Positions 17,396 to 23,912 of a DNA stretch of 44,763 nt are shown in pieces (the first letter of the stretch is position 1; every line of letters starts with the position of its first letter). The DNA is from Candidatus Omnitrophota bacterium (lineage in GTDB: Bacteria; Omnitrophota; Omnitrophia; Omnitrophales; Aquincolibacteriaceae). The stretch lies in NCBI GenBank assembly GCA_903820505.1, contig CAIJHQ010000046.1:1-44763 (forward strand). Direction: 5' to 3'. Below the pieces are notes generated by a model. The model was not told where the DNA came from. It saw only the letters and a program-made list of their open reading frames with translations, and did not search any database. The position numbers were made by a program, and so were the translations under genes.

Positions 17396-17448
17396 TTAAA
17401 ATCATTTAATCCTATTTTAATCCGGTTTTAATCTCATGATGCTAACAT
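17396..17448 (+). promoter_or_regulatory. Phased TTTAATCC direct-repeat array with a -10 box (OmpR/PhoB-type activated promoter candidate)
   Basis: TTAA cores occur at 17396, 17406, 17417 and 17428, that is at 10, 11 and 11 bp steps. The last three lie in TTTAATCC, TTTAATCC and TTTAATCT. About 10 bp after the last repeat is TAACAT (17443-17448), a plausible -10, while the -35 position is covered by the boxes. This is the layout of Pho-box-like promoters activated by OmpR-family regulators. It would drive the genes at 17521 and 17843. The remainder of 17348-17520 is AT-rich leader, with AAGGG before the ATG. Confidence 0.5.
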
Positions 17449-17520
17449 GTCTACCAAGTACTAAGGAGATGGAAGCTATTTACAGTTGATAATTTTACAA
17501 ATTTTAAAAAGGGTTTAAAA

Positions 17521-17865
17521 ATGGAAATCAGCGCACAGCTTTTAAGGCCGTTCATAGAAAAGATGGAAAATGAATGGCGTGATCTTTACACAGAAGTATC
17601 GGGTCACGTAAGCGGTGAAGCCGTTGCGATGTGCCCGTCCATCCAGCAAAGGATACGTCAGCTGGAAAAGTTTCGCATGTCGGCAATGTACTACGAGCGG
17701 GACGGGGCAGTATCGGGTGAGTTTCCCAGTTTGCGAGAGGCCCTGCGGTTTTTAAAGCTTGATCTCAGAACCTCACGGCGTAAATGGCGGCGGCACTTGG
17801 TTTCGAAAATGCGGACCCAGAAACGCCAGGAAAGGGCCAGCCATGCGGCATCCGCTACTGCGTGA
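17521..17865 (+). CDS. Hypothetical basic protein
   Basis: 114 residues; I do not recognise a family. The N-terminal half (about 1-60) looks helical and amphipathic (LLRPFIEKMENEWRDLYTEV), followed by SLREALRFLKLDLRTSRRK and a very basic C-terminus (RRKWRRHLVSKMRTQKRQER). There is no signal peptide or membrane segment. A positively charged tail suggests binding to nucleic acid or ribosome, but that is a guess. A weak AAAGGG precedes the ATG. It is the first gene after the phased operator array and overlaps the EIIA-like gene by 23 bp, so the two are probably translated together. Confidence 0.65.
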   Translation: MEISAQLLRPFIEKMENEWRDLYTEVSGHVSGEAVAMCPSIQQRIRQLEKFRMSAMYYERDGAVSGEFPSLREALRFLKLDLRTSRRKWRRHLVSKMRTQKRQERASHAASATA

Positions 17866-18325
17866 AGAGAACATTGTCCCCGAGTTAGAGGCTTCTGATT
17901 GCGAGGAGGCCTTGGAAAAGATCGTTGATTGTTTGCCGGACTGGACCTTGACAGCGGGAGAAAAGAAAAAAATATTTCGATTACTTCTCATACGTGAACA
18001 GTTGGGGACCACGGCGGTCGGAGGCGGGATCGCTTACCCTCATTGTTTTTCCCCAGAAGTTCATGAGCCGATCGTGGCTTTTGGCGTCAGTCCCTCCGGT
18101 ATCTCTTATCCGTCCCTGGACGGCCGTGCTGTCCACTTCATTTTTATGCTGATCCTCCCGCGAACGGAGGCCGCCGAACAGCAAAAGCGGCAGATTCTTC
18201 AGAACATCAAGTGGTTCCTATGTGACCGGCATCTTCAGGAGCGTCTTCGGACGGCCGGGACCGCTTCTGAGATCTATCATCTGCTTGTTCCCGACGCGCA
18301 GCGCCAGATCGCGCTCGGGGTTTGA
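17843..18325 (+). CDS. PTS EIIA domain protein (PtsN/fructose-type, EIIA-Ntr-like)
   Basis: 160 residues from the ATG at 17843, preceded by AGGAAAGGG. The central motif GGGIAYPH with H67 corresponds to the phosphorylated His of EIIA-Ntr (GIAIPH in the family). The following VHFIFMLILP and the C-terminal LRTAGTASEIYHLL also fit. No sugar permease, EIIB, HPr or EI gene lies nearby, so it is more likely a regulatory EIIA than part of a sugar transporter. It shares a promoter with the unknown gene before it and is followed by a structured terminator-like element. Confidence 0.8.
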   Translation: MRHPLLREENIVPELEASDCEEALEKIVDCLPDWTLTAGEKKKIFRLLLIREQLGTTAVGGGIAYPHCFSPEVHEPIVAFGVSPSGISYPSLDGRAVHFIFMLILPRTEAAEQQKRQILQNIKWFLCDRHLQERLRTAGTASEIYHLLVPDAQRQIALGV

Positions 18326-18350
18326 GATCCAGTCATTTTTGTAGGTAGCA

Positions 18351-18422
18351 AAGCGCCCTGGACCATGAACGGTTGGAAGGCGGGGGGTCTGACAACCGGG
18401 CTTGCCAGGGCGTTTGTTTTTT
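18351..18422 (+). terminator. Structured RNA element with U-run: branched terminator or small RNA candidate
   Basis: An 11-bp outer stem pairs 18351-18361 with 18405-18415 (core CGCCCTGG / CCAGGGCG) and is followed by TTTGTTTTTT. Inside it, CGGTTG (18370-18375) pairs with CAACCG (18393-18398). The inner loop contains GGTC (18386-18389), which can pair with GACC (18361-18364), giving a possible pseudoknot. It starts 26 bp after the EIIA-like stop. A simple terminator would not need the nested 43-nt interior, so a processed small RNA or regulatory RNA is possible. I do not recognise an RNA family. Confidence 0.5.
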
Positions 18423-18750
18423 CAGAAGTTTCATTTTTTGGTCCATTCCGTTCCGGCCGGCGAAATATTTTCCAGCGGATTTTTCGGATTAAAAAGTTTT
18501 GAGGTCCAATCCGGAAATGCTTCGACGAGCGTCGCGGGAAATTATTTTTCGTGCTTGAATTCTTTTTTTTAGAAAGTAGTATAGACCGTGTTCAAGTACT
18601 CATCAGTTTTGCACGGAAGAAGCATCGGTTTTTGAGGGACGACGGCGCGCTTCGGGATGTAAGCGGTACGTTATAATCTTTATAGTTGACCGGCGCGGGT
18701 CAGATTTTTGTCCTTCCTGATATCGATCTCCTCAGAGCAGGGTTGCACGC
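18423..18750 (+). other. Non-coding stretch before the AAA+ ATPase gene
   Basis: No gene is apparent. The stretch has T-rich patches. GGTCCATTCCG (18440-18450) recurs with one change as GGTCCAATCCG (18503-18513); the second copy can also pair through AATCCG with CGGATT at 18485. TTGAAT (18555-18560) and TAGTAT (18577-18582) at 16 bp spacing form a weak promoter candidate. A second, stronger -10 lies at 18672. Confidence 0.5.
18649..18677 (+). promoter_or_regulatory. Putative promoter of the ATPase-HIT-dcw gene run
   Basis: TATAAT at 18672-18677 is a perfect -10; the -35 position near 18649-18654 is poor, so activation may be needed. The predicted start near 18684 would put a small hairpin (TGACC at 18687 with GGTCA near 18698) and a T-run at the very 5' end of the leader. 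About 75 bases separate the start from the ATG. No better promoter is seen before the murE block, so it could serve the whole 18-kb run; internal promoters cannot be excluded. Confidence 0.4.
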
Positions 18751-20451
18751 ATGCCATTTCTGACGCGAGAGGCTATTCAGATGCGCTTGAAAAAGCGCGT
18801 TGATGACATCGAGAATGGCTATCGCCAAAACGTTGGGATCACCGGCCCTTCCGGGGTTGGCAAAACCACGTTACTCTGTGATTTTTTTCAGGCCGTTTCG
18901 CGTAATTCCAGAATGCTTCCCGTTTATGTCAAAGCGCAGACCATTGACGGACGTCAGCTGACCCAACAGTGGATGGGGGCCGTACTGAGCGCCGTGCTGC
19001 TTGATCGCACGCTGAACATTCCAAAGACCCTCAACGGTTTGTTGCGGGAGGCCGAACCGATCATCCCGCAGACCGTCACGGCGGTGAAGCACCTTCAAAA
19101 GATCATTCGTCAGGAAAAGTATTCCTTGGCCGTCAAGGAGCTCATGATGCTGAGCGGTGCGCTGGCGCGTGAGACCGGGAAGAAAGTCATTTTGATGATC
19201 GACGAGTTCCAGGCCCTTGAGGAATTGCCCGGGGCGGATCCTTTCGCGTTGCTTGGAAAGCAGATGATGCTCGACAAGGATGTTCTTTATGTCGTCACGA
19301 GTTCCGCGGTTGATCGTGCCCACGAGATCTTCAGGGATAAATTGTCGCTCCTTTTCGGGAATTTTGAGGTCCTGTCGCTGACACCGTTCGGTTTTATGGA
19401 AATGGACCAGTATCTGGCATCGCGTGCGCCCGTTTACCGGTGGCCGCTGGAGCTTAAGAGGTTCCTCTTTCACATGACGGACGGGGAGCCGAACTATCTG
19501 GACTTGTTGGTCCACCGGCTCGAAAGCCATGAAGTGCGTGATTTTCCCCAGACTGTCAGCACGACGGCGCTGCTCGACGTTTTTTGCCAGGAACTTTTTG
19601 ACCGCCGGGGACGTCTGGCGCTTCTATTTGAACGCCAGCTCGAACAATGCGCCCACCTCGCCAAGAGCAGCGGGCCCTATGTTCGCGCCATGCTGGCTTT
19701 GAGTCATGGCCGCCATAAATTGATCCCCATAGCGGCTTTTATCGAAGAAACGGTGGCCGAGACCAAGAAGATCCTGAAGCGGTTGGTGCAGGGCGGGTTC
19801 GTGGTCAAAAGCGGTTCTTTTTTCCACATTCCGGATTTCCTTTTCCGGTTCTGGTTACGGGAAGTTTACCAGAAAAGGCAGGGACTTTTCCTGCCGGAAG
19901 AGCGCATTTTATGGAAGCATCTTTTTGACGAATTGAACCGTATTCTGGATCTCTGTACCCGCGTCACGGAGGAAGATCTCGGGGCCCGTGTCGAGGCCCT
20001 GCTGAAGGAATTCCGCAATGATGTCGTGGAGGTCGATCGAAAAAGGATCCAGTGCCCGCAGTTCTCGGAAACGGTTGTTCTGCGACATTTGCCCCACGGG
20101 ATATTCTCCCTTTCGGCTCGCGGACCCCGGGGGCGTTGGCTGTTTTACTTGAGTTCCGAGTGGATCACCGAAGCCGAGATGGAGAAGGTTGTGGCGGACG
20201 CACAACATTTGCGCAAGATCCAGCGCAAGGTCCTGATCTCCCTGGGGAGCATGGACCAGAACGCGAAACTTATCGCGCAAGAGGCGAAAATGCAGCTTTG
20301 GGACTTGAGGGACCTGAATTGTCTGTTGGACCTTTACGATCTTCCGAAGATCATTCTAGCGCCGGTGAAGGGAAGTCATGAACTCCAAGAAAATCATGAA
20401 CCGTTTGTGGGCACCATGGCGCAGGACCTATCTGCGCTCGAGCCCCGATAA
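18751..20451 (+). CDS. AAA+/STAND-type ATPase with C-terminal DUF234-like region
   Basis: 566 residues. Walker A is GPSGVGKTT (about 32-40) and Walker B is VILMIDEFQ with D151-E152, followed by a sensor-like VTSSAVD. A winged-helix-like region (about 310-370) comes next. The C-terminal portion (about 440-550) contains FYLSSEWITEAEMEKV and KVLISLGSMDQNAKLIAQEA, resembling the nuclease-fold C-terminal region of archaeal-type ATPases (ATPase_2/DUF234), but I do not see an intact PD-(D/E)xK site. Function is unknown; related proteins are linked variously to DNA transactions and signalling. The last 74 bp overlap the HIT gene, and the tail after about residue 540 may not be conserved. Confidence 0.75.
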   Translation: MPFLTREAIQMRLKKRVDDIENGYRQNVGITGPSGVGKTTLLCDFFQAVSRNSRMLPVYVKAQTIDGRQLTQQWMGAVLSAVLLDRTLNIPKTLNGLLREAEPIIPQTVTAVKHLQKIIRQEKYSLAVKELMMLSGALARETGKKVILMIDEFQALEELPGADPFALLGKQMMLDKDVLYVVTSSAVDRAHEIFRDKLSLLFGNFEVLSLTPFGFMEMDQYLASRAPVYRWPLELKRFLFHMTDGEPNYLDLLVHRLESHEVRDFPQTVSTTALLDVFCQELFDRRGRLALLFERQLEQCAHLAKSSGPYVRAMLALSHGRHKLIPIAAFIEETVAETKKILKRLVQGGFVVKSGSFFHIPDFLFRFWLREVYQKRQGLFLPEERILWKHLFDELNRILDLCTRVTEEDLGARVEALLKEFRNDVVEVDRKRIQCPQFSETVVLRHLPHGIFSLSARGPRGRWLFYLSSEWITEAEMEKVVADAQHLRKIQRKVLISLGSMDQNAKLIAQEAKMQLWDLRDLNCLLDLYDLPKIILAPVKGSHELQENHEPFVGTMAQDLSALEPR

Positions 20452-20935
20452 ACGGACAGGCTGTCTTTTTTGCGGCCTTTTGAAGGATACGAAAGACAAG
20501 AAGAATCTTGTGCTCTCCCGGACGGCCCACTACGCGGTCATTCTGAACCGTTATCCTTACAATAACGGCCATCTGATGATCGTTCCGAGGCGGCATGTCG
20601 CGCATCTTGCCCAGTTAAACGCTCTGGAGCGGGCTGAATTTTTCGATGTTCTTACCCGGATGCAAAACGCTCTCTGCCGGGCCATGAAGCCGCATGGTTT
20701 TAATTTGGGAATGAATATTGAGGATATTGCCGGCGCCGGGATTCCCGACCACCTTCACTGGCACATTGTGCCGCGGTGGAAAGGGGACGTGAACTTCATG
20801 CCGGTGGTAGCCGGTTCCAAAGTGATCTCCGAGTCCCTGGAATCGGCCTATGAAGTCCTGAAAAAGGCGCTGGCCGAGCAGGACGCGGCGCGGCGGAAGC
20901 AAGCCGTGAGCCGGAAAGGCGGGAAAAAGAAATGA
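20378..20935 (+). CDS. HIT-family protein (Ap4A-type nucleotide hydrolase/phosphorylase-like)
   Basis: 185 residues. MNRLWAPWRRTYL is the usual opening of the Ap4A-phosphorylase-like HIT branch. GCLFC (C29, C32) is a typical zinc-binding pair, and HLHWHIVPRW (H125, H127, H129) is the catalytic His triad. It probably cleaves dinucleoside polyphosphates or nucleotide adducts through a His-nucleotidyl intermediate. GAAGGGAAG precedes the ATG; a start six residues later is also possible. The C-terminal 20 residues are basic. It lies 74 bp inside the end of the ATPase frame and overlaps the next gene by ATGA. Confidence 0.93.
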   Translation: MNSKKIMNRLWAPWRRTYLRSSPDKRTGCLFCGLLKDTKDKKNLVLSRTAHYAVILNRYPYNNGHLMIVPRRHVAHLAQLNALERAEFFDVLTRMQNALCRAMKPHGFNLGMNIEDIAGAGIPDHLHWHIVPRWKGDVNFMPVVAGSKVISESLESAYEVLKKALAEQDAARRKQAVSRKGGKKK

Positions 20936-22500
20936 CGTCTGCGGAAGCCCCGCTTCATGTCAATGGTTCGGAGAAGGGAAAAAGGGCTTTAACGCCGTTG
21001 GAGCGGTTCCTGCTGCCGAACCCTCAGTGGGAGGAGGGCTACGAGGCCTTCGCCGGGTCTTTCGGAAGGCCGATCGGGTGGATGGTCCTTTTCGAGGAGC
21101 AGGACAAACAGCGTTTTATCCGTTTGGACCGGAAGCAGAACTGCTCGTTCTATTGCAAGTCGGGGGACAATCCCCGCGGGTGCGAGGCTTTTCTTACAAA
21201 ATTCACGGACCAGCTGGTTCATAATGAAGATTCCCTGGAGAAGTTGCCTCTTTTTTACCGTTGCTCTTTCGGGAAAAATTCCATTGTCTTCCCGCTCCGG
21301 TACCTGGGGGTCGTGAAGGGGTTCCTGATCCTGTGCAGCGTCAAGCGTCCGGAAAAAGAGGTCCGCTCGCTGATTACCCCGTTCTATTATTTCCTCTCGA
21401 CCCACGTCGAATTGGCCTTCAAGAATTTCGAACTGAACAATTTCTATGAGACGGTCCATCCGCGGGCGCTGGCGCTTTCGACCATGCATTCCGTGCATCG
21501 CGTGATCAATTCCTCTTTGCGCCTGAAGGAGCTTTTGCCGCGCATCGGGCGCCTGAGCGCGCAGATCCTGAAGGCCCAGGGATGTTCGATCATGCTGACG
21601 GACCCTCAGCGCAAATACCTCATTCCGTTCTTTTCATTCGGAAGCCACCCGAAGTTCGTTCATTCCCAGCGTCTCCGGATCAGCCGCGGCCTTGAGGGCC
21701 GCATCGCGGAGACCGGCGAGTTCTGTCTTCAAAAGCGTTATATTGCCGTGCCGTTCATCGAGGACGATGTGGTGGGGGTCATGACGCTTTGGGGCAAGAT
21801 CGACAAGCAGGTCTTTACGCGGACGGACCTGGAGATCCTCAAGTCCCTTTCCGAGCAGGCGGTGGTCGCGATCAAGAACGCTCAGCTTTTTGAGCAGACC
21901 GAAGAATTGACATTGGGCAGTATCAAGACGATCAATGAACTCCTGGAAAAGCATTTTGGCGAAAAACGAAGCCACCTGGAAGTGGTTGGGGAGATCGCCG
22001 TGGAGGTCGGGAAAATGCTGGAGCTTTCGGGCCAGGACCTCGTGCACATCGAGCGGGCCATTCTTCTTCTGGATACAGGGCAATTGGTATTGACCGACAG
22101 GACTTGGCGGGAAAAGGGAAAGTTGACGCAAAAAGAACTCGAGAACGTTCGTAGTATCCCGATCCGCGGCGCGAATCTGCTCAAGTCGATCACCTCGCTG
22201 AAGCCGGTCATTCCTATCATCATGCATCACCACGAACACTACGACGGCAAGGGGTATCCTCAGGGGCTGAAGGGCGATGATATCCCGATCGGCGCGCGTG
22301 TCGTGTCGGTGGTGGATTCCTTCATGGCCATGATCTCCAAGCGGCATTACCGGCAGCAACTGACGGTCCAGCAGGGGATCGAGGAGATCCTGAAGTTCAG
22401 AGGCACCCAGTTCGATCCGCGGGTGGTGGATTGTTTTCTGAAGGTAATGAAGGACCGGACGATACAGGAAAAGGTCGCTATTTGCATTCAACCTGAATGA
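20932..22500 (+). CDS. PocR-like/GAF sensor protein with a degenerate HD-GYP domain
   Basis: 522 residues, no membrane segment. The N-terminal part (about 40-165) has Cys71, Cys75, Cys84 and Cys111 in a pattern resembling PocR-type ligand or metal sensors. A GAF domain follows (about 185-325). The C-terminal part (about 340-515) is HD-GYP-like: HHHEHYDGKGYP (H432-P443) is intact, but the HD position reads LLLDTGQL (Leu380 instead of His) and the later conserved His-Pro is I409-P410. With two metal ligands lost it is unlikely to be an active c-di-GMP phosphodiesterase; a receptor or scaffold role is inferred. It lies in the gene run leading into the cell-wall cluster. Confidence 0.85.
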   Translation: MTSAEAPLHVNGSEKGKRALTPLERFLLPNPQWEEGYEAFAGSFGRPIGWMVLFEEQDKQRFIRLDRKQNCSFYCKSGDNPRGCEAFLTKFTDQLVHNEDSLEKLPLFYRCSFGKNSIVFPLRYLGVVKGFLILCSVKRPEKEVRSLITPFYYFLSTHVELAFKNFELNNFYETVHPRALALSTMHSVHRVINSSLRLKELLPRIGRLSAQILKAQGCSIMLTDPQRKYLIPFFSFGSHPKFVHSQRLRISRGLEGRIAETGEFCLQKRYIAVPFIEDDVVGVMTLWGKIDKQVFTRTDLEILKSLSEQAVVAIKNAQLFEQTEELTLGSIKTINELLEKHFGEKRSHLEVVGEIAVEVGKMLELSGQDLVHIERAILLLDTGQLVLTDRTWREKGKLTQKELENVRSIPIRGANLLKSITSLKPVIPIIMHHHEHYDGKGYPQGLKGDDIPIGARVVSVVDSFMAMISKRHYRQQLTVQQGIEEILKFRGTQFDPRVVDCFLKVMKDRTIQEKVAICIQPE

Positions 22501-22531
22501 TCATTCCGCAACGTAATAGGTGGAGGACAAA

Positions 22532-22720
22532 GTGGCAAAAATAAAGATCGAAGTCAGGAAACCCCAGCCTGTGGCCAGCAAGCAGGCGACCGCGATGGAT
22601 GTCCCCGGGAGGGTCGTTCCCGGGGTTCCGGCATTTTTCCGGGTATTACTTGTGCTGACATACGCGTGTTCGGCGCTGGCGTTATGGTTCGTTTTTCAGC
22701 GGTTCAGCCTGCGTTCCTAA
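22532..22720 (+). CDS. Small single-pass membrane protein
   Basis: 62 residues from the GTG at 22532, selected because GGAGG lies five bases upstream; a GTG 12 bp earlier lacks a site. The first 33 residues are basic and Pro/Val-rich (KIKIEVRKPQPV); residues about 35-55 form one hydrophobic helix (VLLVLTYACSALALWFVF), leaving a short tail. Topology is probably N-in. No family is recognised. It occupies roughly the place of ftsL in a standard dcw cluster but lacks the periplasmic coiled coil of FtsL, so that identity is not supported. Confidence 0.7.
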   Translation: MAKIKIEVRKPQPVASKQATAMDVPGRVVPGVPAFFRVLLVLTYACSALALWFVFQRFSLRS

Positions 22721-22751
22721 GAGGCTTTTCCGGAGAATGGAGCGGTATCCA

Positions 22752-23420
22752 ATGAAGCGTGTCGTAGGTTGCATGGCGGTGGCCGTAGCCGGTCTTTTAT
22801 TGGGCGGATGCGCTGGCGATGAGGATCGCGCGTTGCGGCAGGTCAATCGGCAACAGGCGGCCACGGTCGAGAGTCTGAGAGCCGAGATCGTGAAGCTTAA
22901 TCGTGAACTGGAAGGGGCGGTCGGTTCCTGGGACGATCTTCGGGCGGCGGTGCCGGTCCTGGAGAGGGAATTGGCAGATGAGATCTCCCGCGGGGCGGTC
23001 CATATATCGTTAGGGCGAGAAGGCCTCGTGGTGACGGTGCGTGACAGTGCCCTTTTTGATCCTGAAGAGGTCCGGTTATTGCCTGCCGCGGAAGAGTCTT
23101 TGGATAAAGTTGCCGCAGTCCTCGCCGGCGAGCTTTCCGGGCTGAAGGTTTCGGTGGAAGGGTATACGGACAACCAGCCCGTAAGCGGCCCGGAAGGGGT
23201 CACGAACTGGGAATATTCGGTCGACTGCGCGACGGCCGTGCTTCATTACCTTGTCGATTCCAAAGGATTGTCCCCGGAGCGGTTCGGGGTTTCCGGTTTC
23301 GGGGAACACCGGCCTGTGGCTTCTAATGAAACGGAGGAGGGCCGCGATCAGAACCGGCGTGTCTCGATCGTGATCTTCCCATCGTCGTCGGCGGACGCAG
23401 GCGAAGTCTCGAAGCACTAA
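22752..23420 (+). CDS. OmpA/MotB-like peptidoglycan-binding lipoprotein
   Basis: 222 residues from the ATG at 22752, where a lipoprotein signal begins at once (MKRVVGC ... LLLGGC, lipidated Cys20). A coiled-coil segment follows (about 30-75). The OmpA C-like domain (about 95-215) carries SVEGYTDNQPV and NRRVSIVI, the usual peptidoglycan-binding signatures. An upstream ATG at 22737 would add five residues and is less well spaced from a binding site. It is likely attached to the outer membrane (or inner membrane) and holds the peptidoglycan, which fits its place beside cell-wall genes. Confidence 0.88.
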   Translation: MKRVVGCMAVAVAGLLLGGCAGDEDRALRQVNRQQAATVESLRAEIVKLNRELEGAVGSWDDLRAAVPVLERELADEISRGAVHISLGREGLVVTVRDSALFDPEEVRLLPAAEESLDKVAAVLAGELSGLKVSVEGYTDNQPVSGPEGVTNWEYSVDCATAVLHYLVDSKGLSPERFGVSGFGEHRPVASNETEEGRDQNRRVSIVIFPSSSADAGEVSKH

Positions 23421-23427
23421 AGGAACC

Positions 23428-23907
23428 ATGTTAAAAAGATTAGTAGCCGTGTTAGGGATGGCCGCATTCCTTTGCGTACTGTCCCTCGGCGTCAATTATT
23501 GGGCTTATACCGAACTTCAAAGAAGATTGGAGATCCGGTTCGCCGGAAAGTACGTCCCCGTTCTCTTTATCCCGTCCTTCGAGTTGAGACAGGGAAGTTT
23601 CTCCTGGGAAGACCGCGTCCAGCTTGTGGACGGTAATTTCAAGGTGACGTTCGATCCTTTGACGCTTATCTCCCAGCACGGTCTTCGGATCATCGTGACA
23701 AGCCATGACAGTAAGATCAAATTCCTTGGGAATTGGGCGCTTCAGCAAGGGGTCGAGACCGCGACGGTGGATTCGCTGATGGCGGACGTTGTTCTCGGCA
23801 GACACGGTCTGTCCGGTATCAACGAGGTCGAAGTGATGTCGAAGAGTTTTCAGTTTTCTCTCAGGAACGCCGATAAAAAAGAGCGGAAAAAACCCGGGGT
23901 TGTCTAG
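23428..23907 (+). CDS. Hypothetical protein with N-terminal membrane anchor
   Basis: 159 residues. Residues about 4-23 form a hydrophobic anchor or signal (VAVLGMAAFLCVLSLGVNY). The remainder looks beta-rich and extracytoplasmic (SFELRQGSFSWEDRVQLVDG, FKVTFDPLTLISQHGLRI), with a basic C-terminus (KKERKK). The F-x-V-x-F-D-P pattern recalls AsmA/LptC-type envelope proteins, but I would not assign it. AGGA lies just before the ATG. It ends 5 bp before murE and is probably co-transcribed with it. Confidence 0.65.
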   Translation: MLKRLVAVLGMAAFLCVLSLGVNYWAYTELQRRLEIRFAGKYVPVLFIPSFELRQGSFSWEDRVQLVDGNFKVTFDPLTLISQHGLRIIVTSHDSKIKFLGNWALQQGVETATVDSLMADVVLGRHGLSGINEVEVMSKSFQFSLRNADKKERKKPGVV

Positions 23908-23912
23908 GATCT

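Noticed and set aside
17469-17489. Hexapeptide leader gene after AGGAG (ATG at 17469)
   Set aside because: AGGAG directly abuts the ATG without spacing, and the peptide shows no repeated regulatory codon.
18351-18422. Signal recognition particle RNA or another standard small RNA
   Set aside because: The conserved SRP apical loop (GGAAG with GCAG partner) is not present in the right arrangement, and the size is too small for 6S, tmRNA or RNase P RNA.
22532-22720. FtsL in the usual dcw position
   Set aside because: The membrane helix is at the C-terminus and there is no periplasmic coiled coil.
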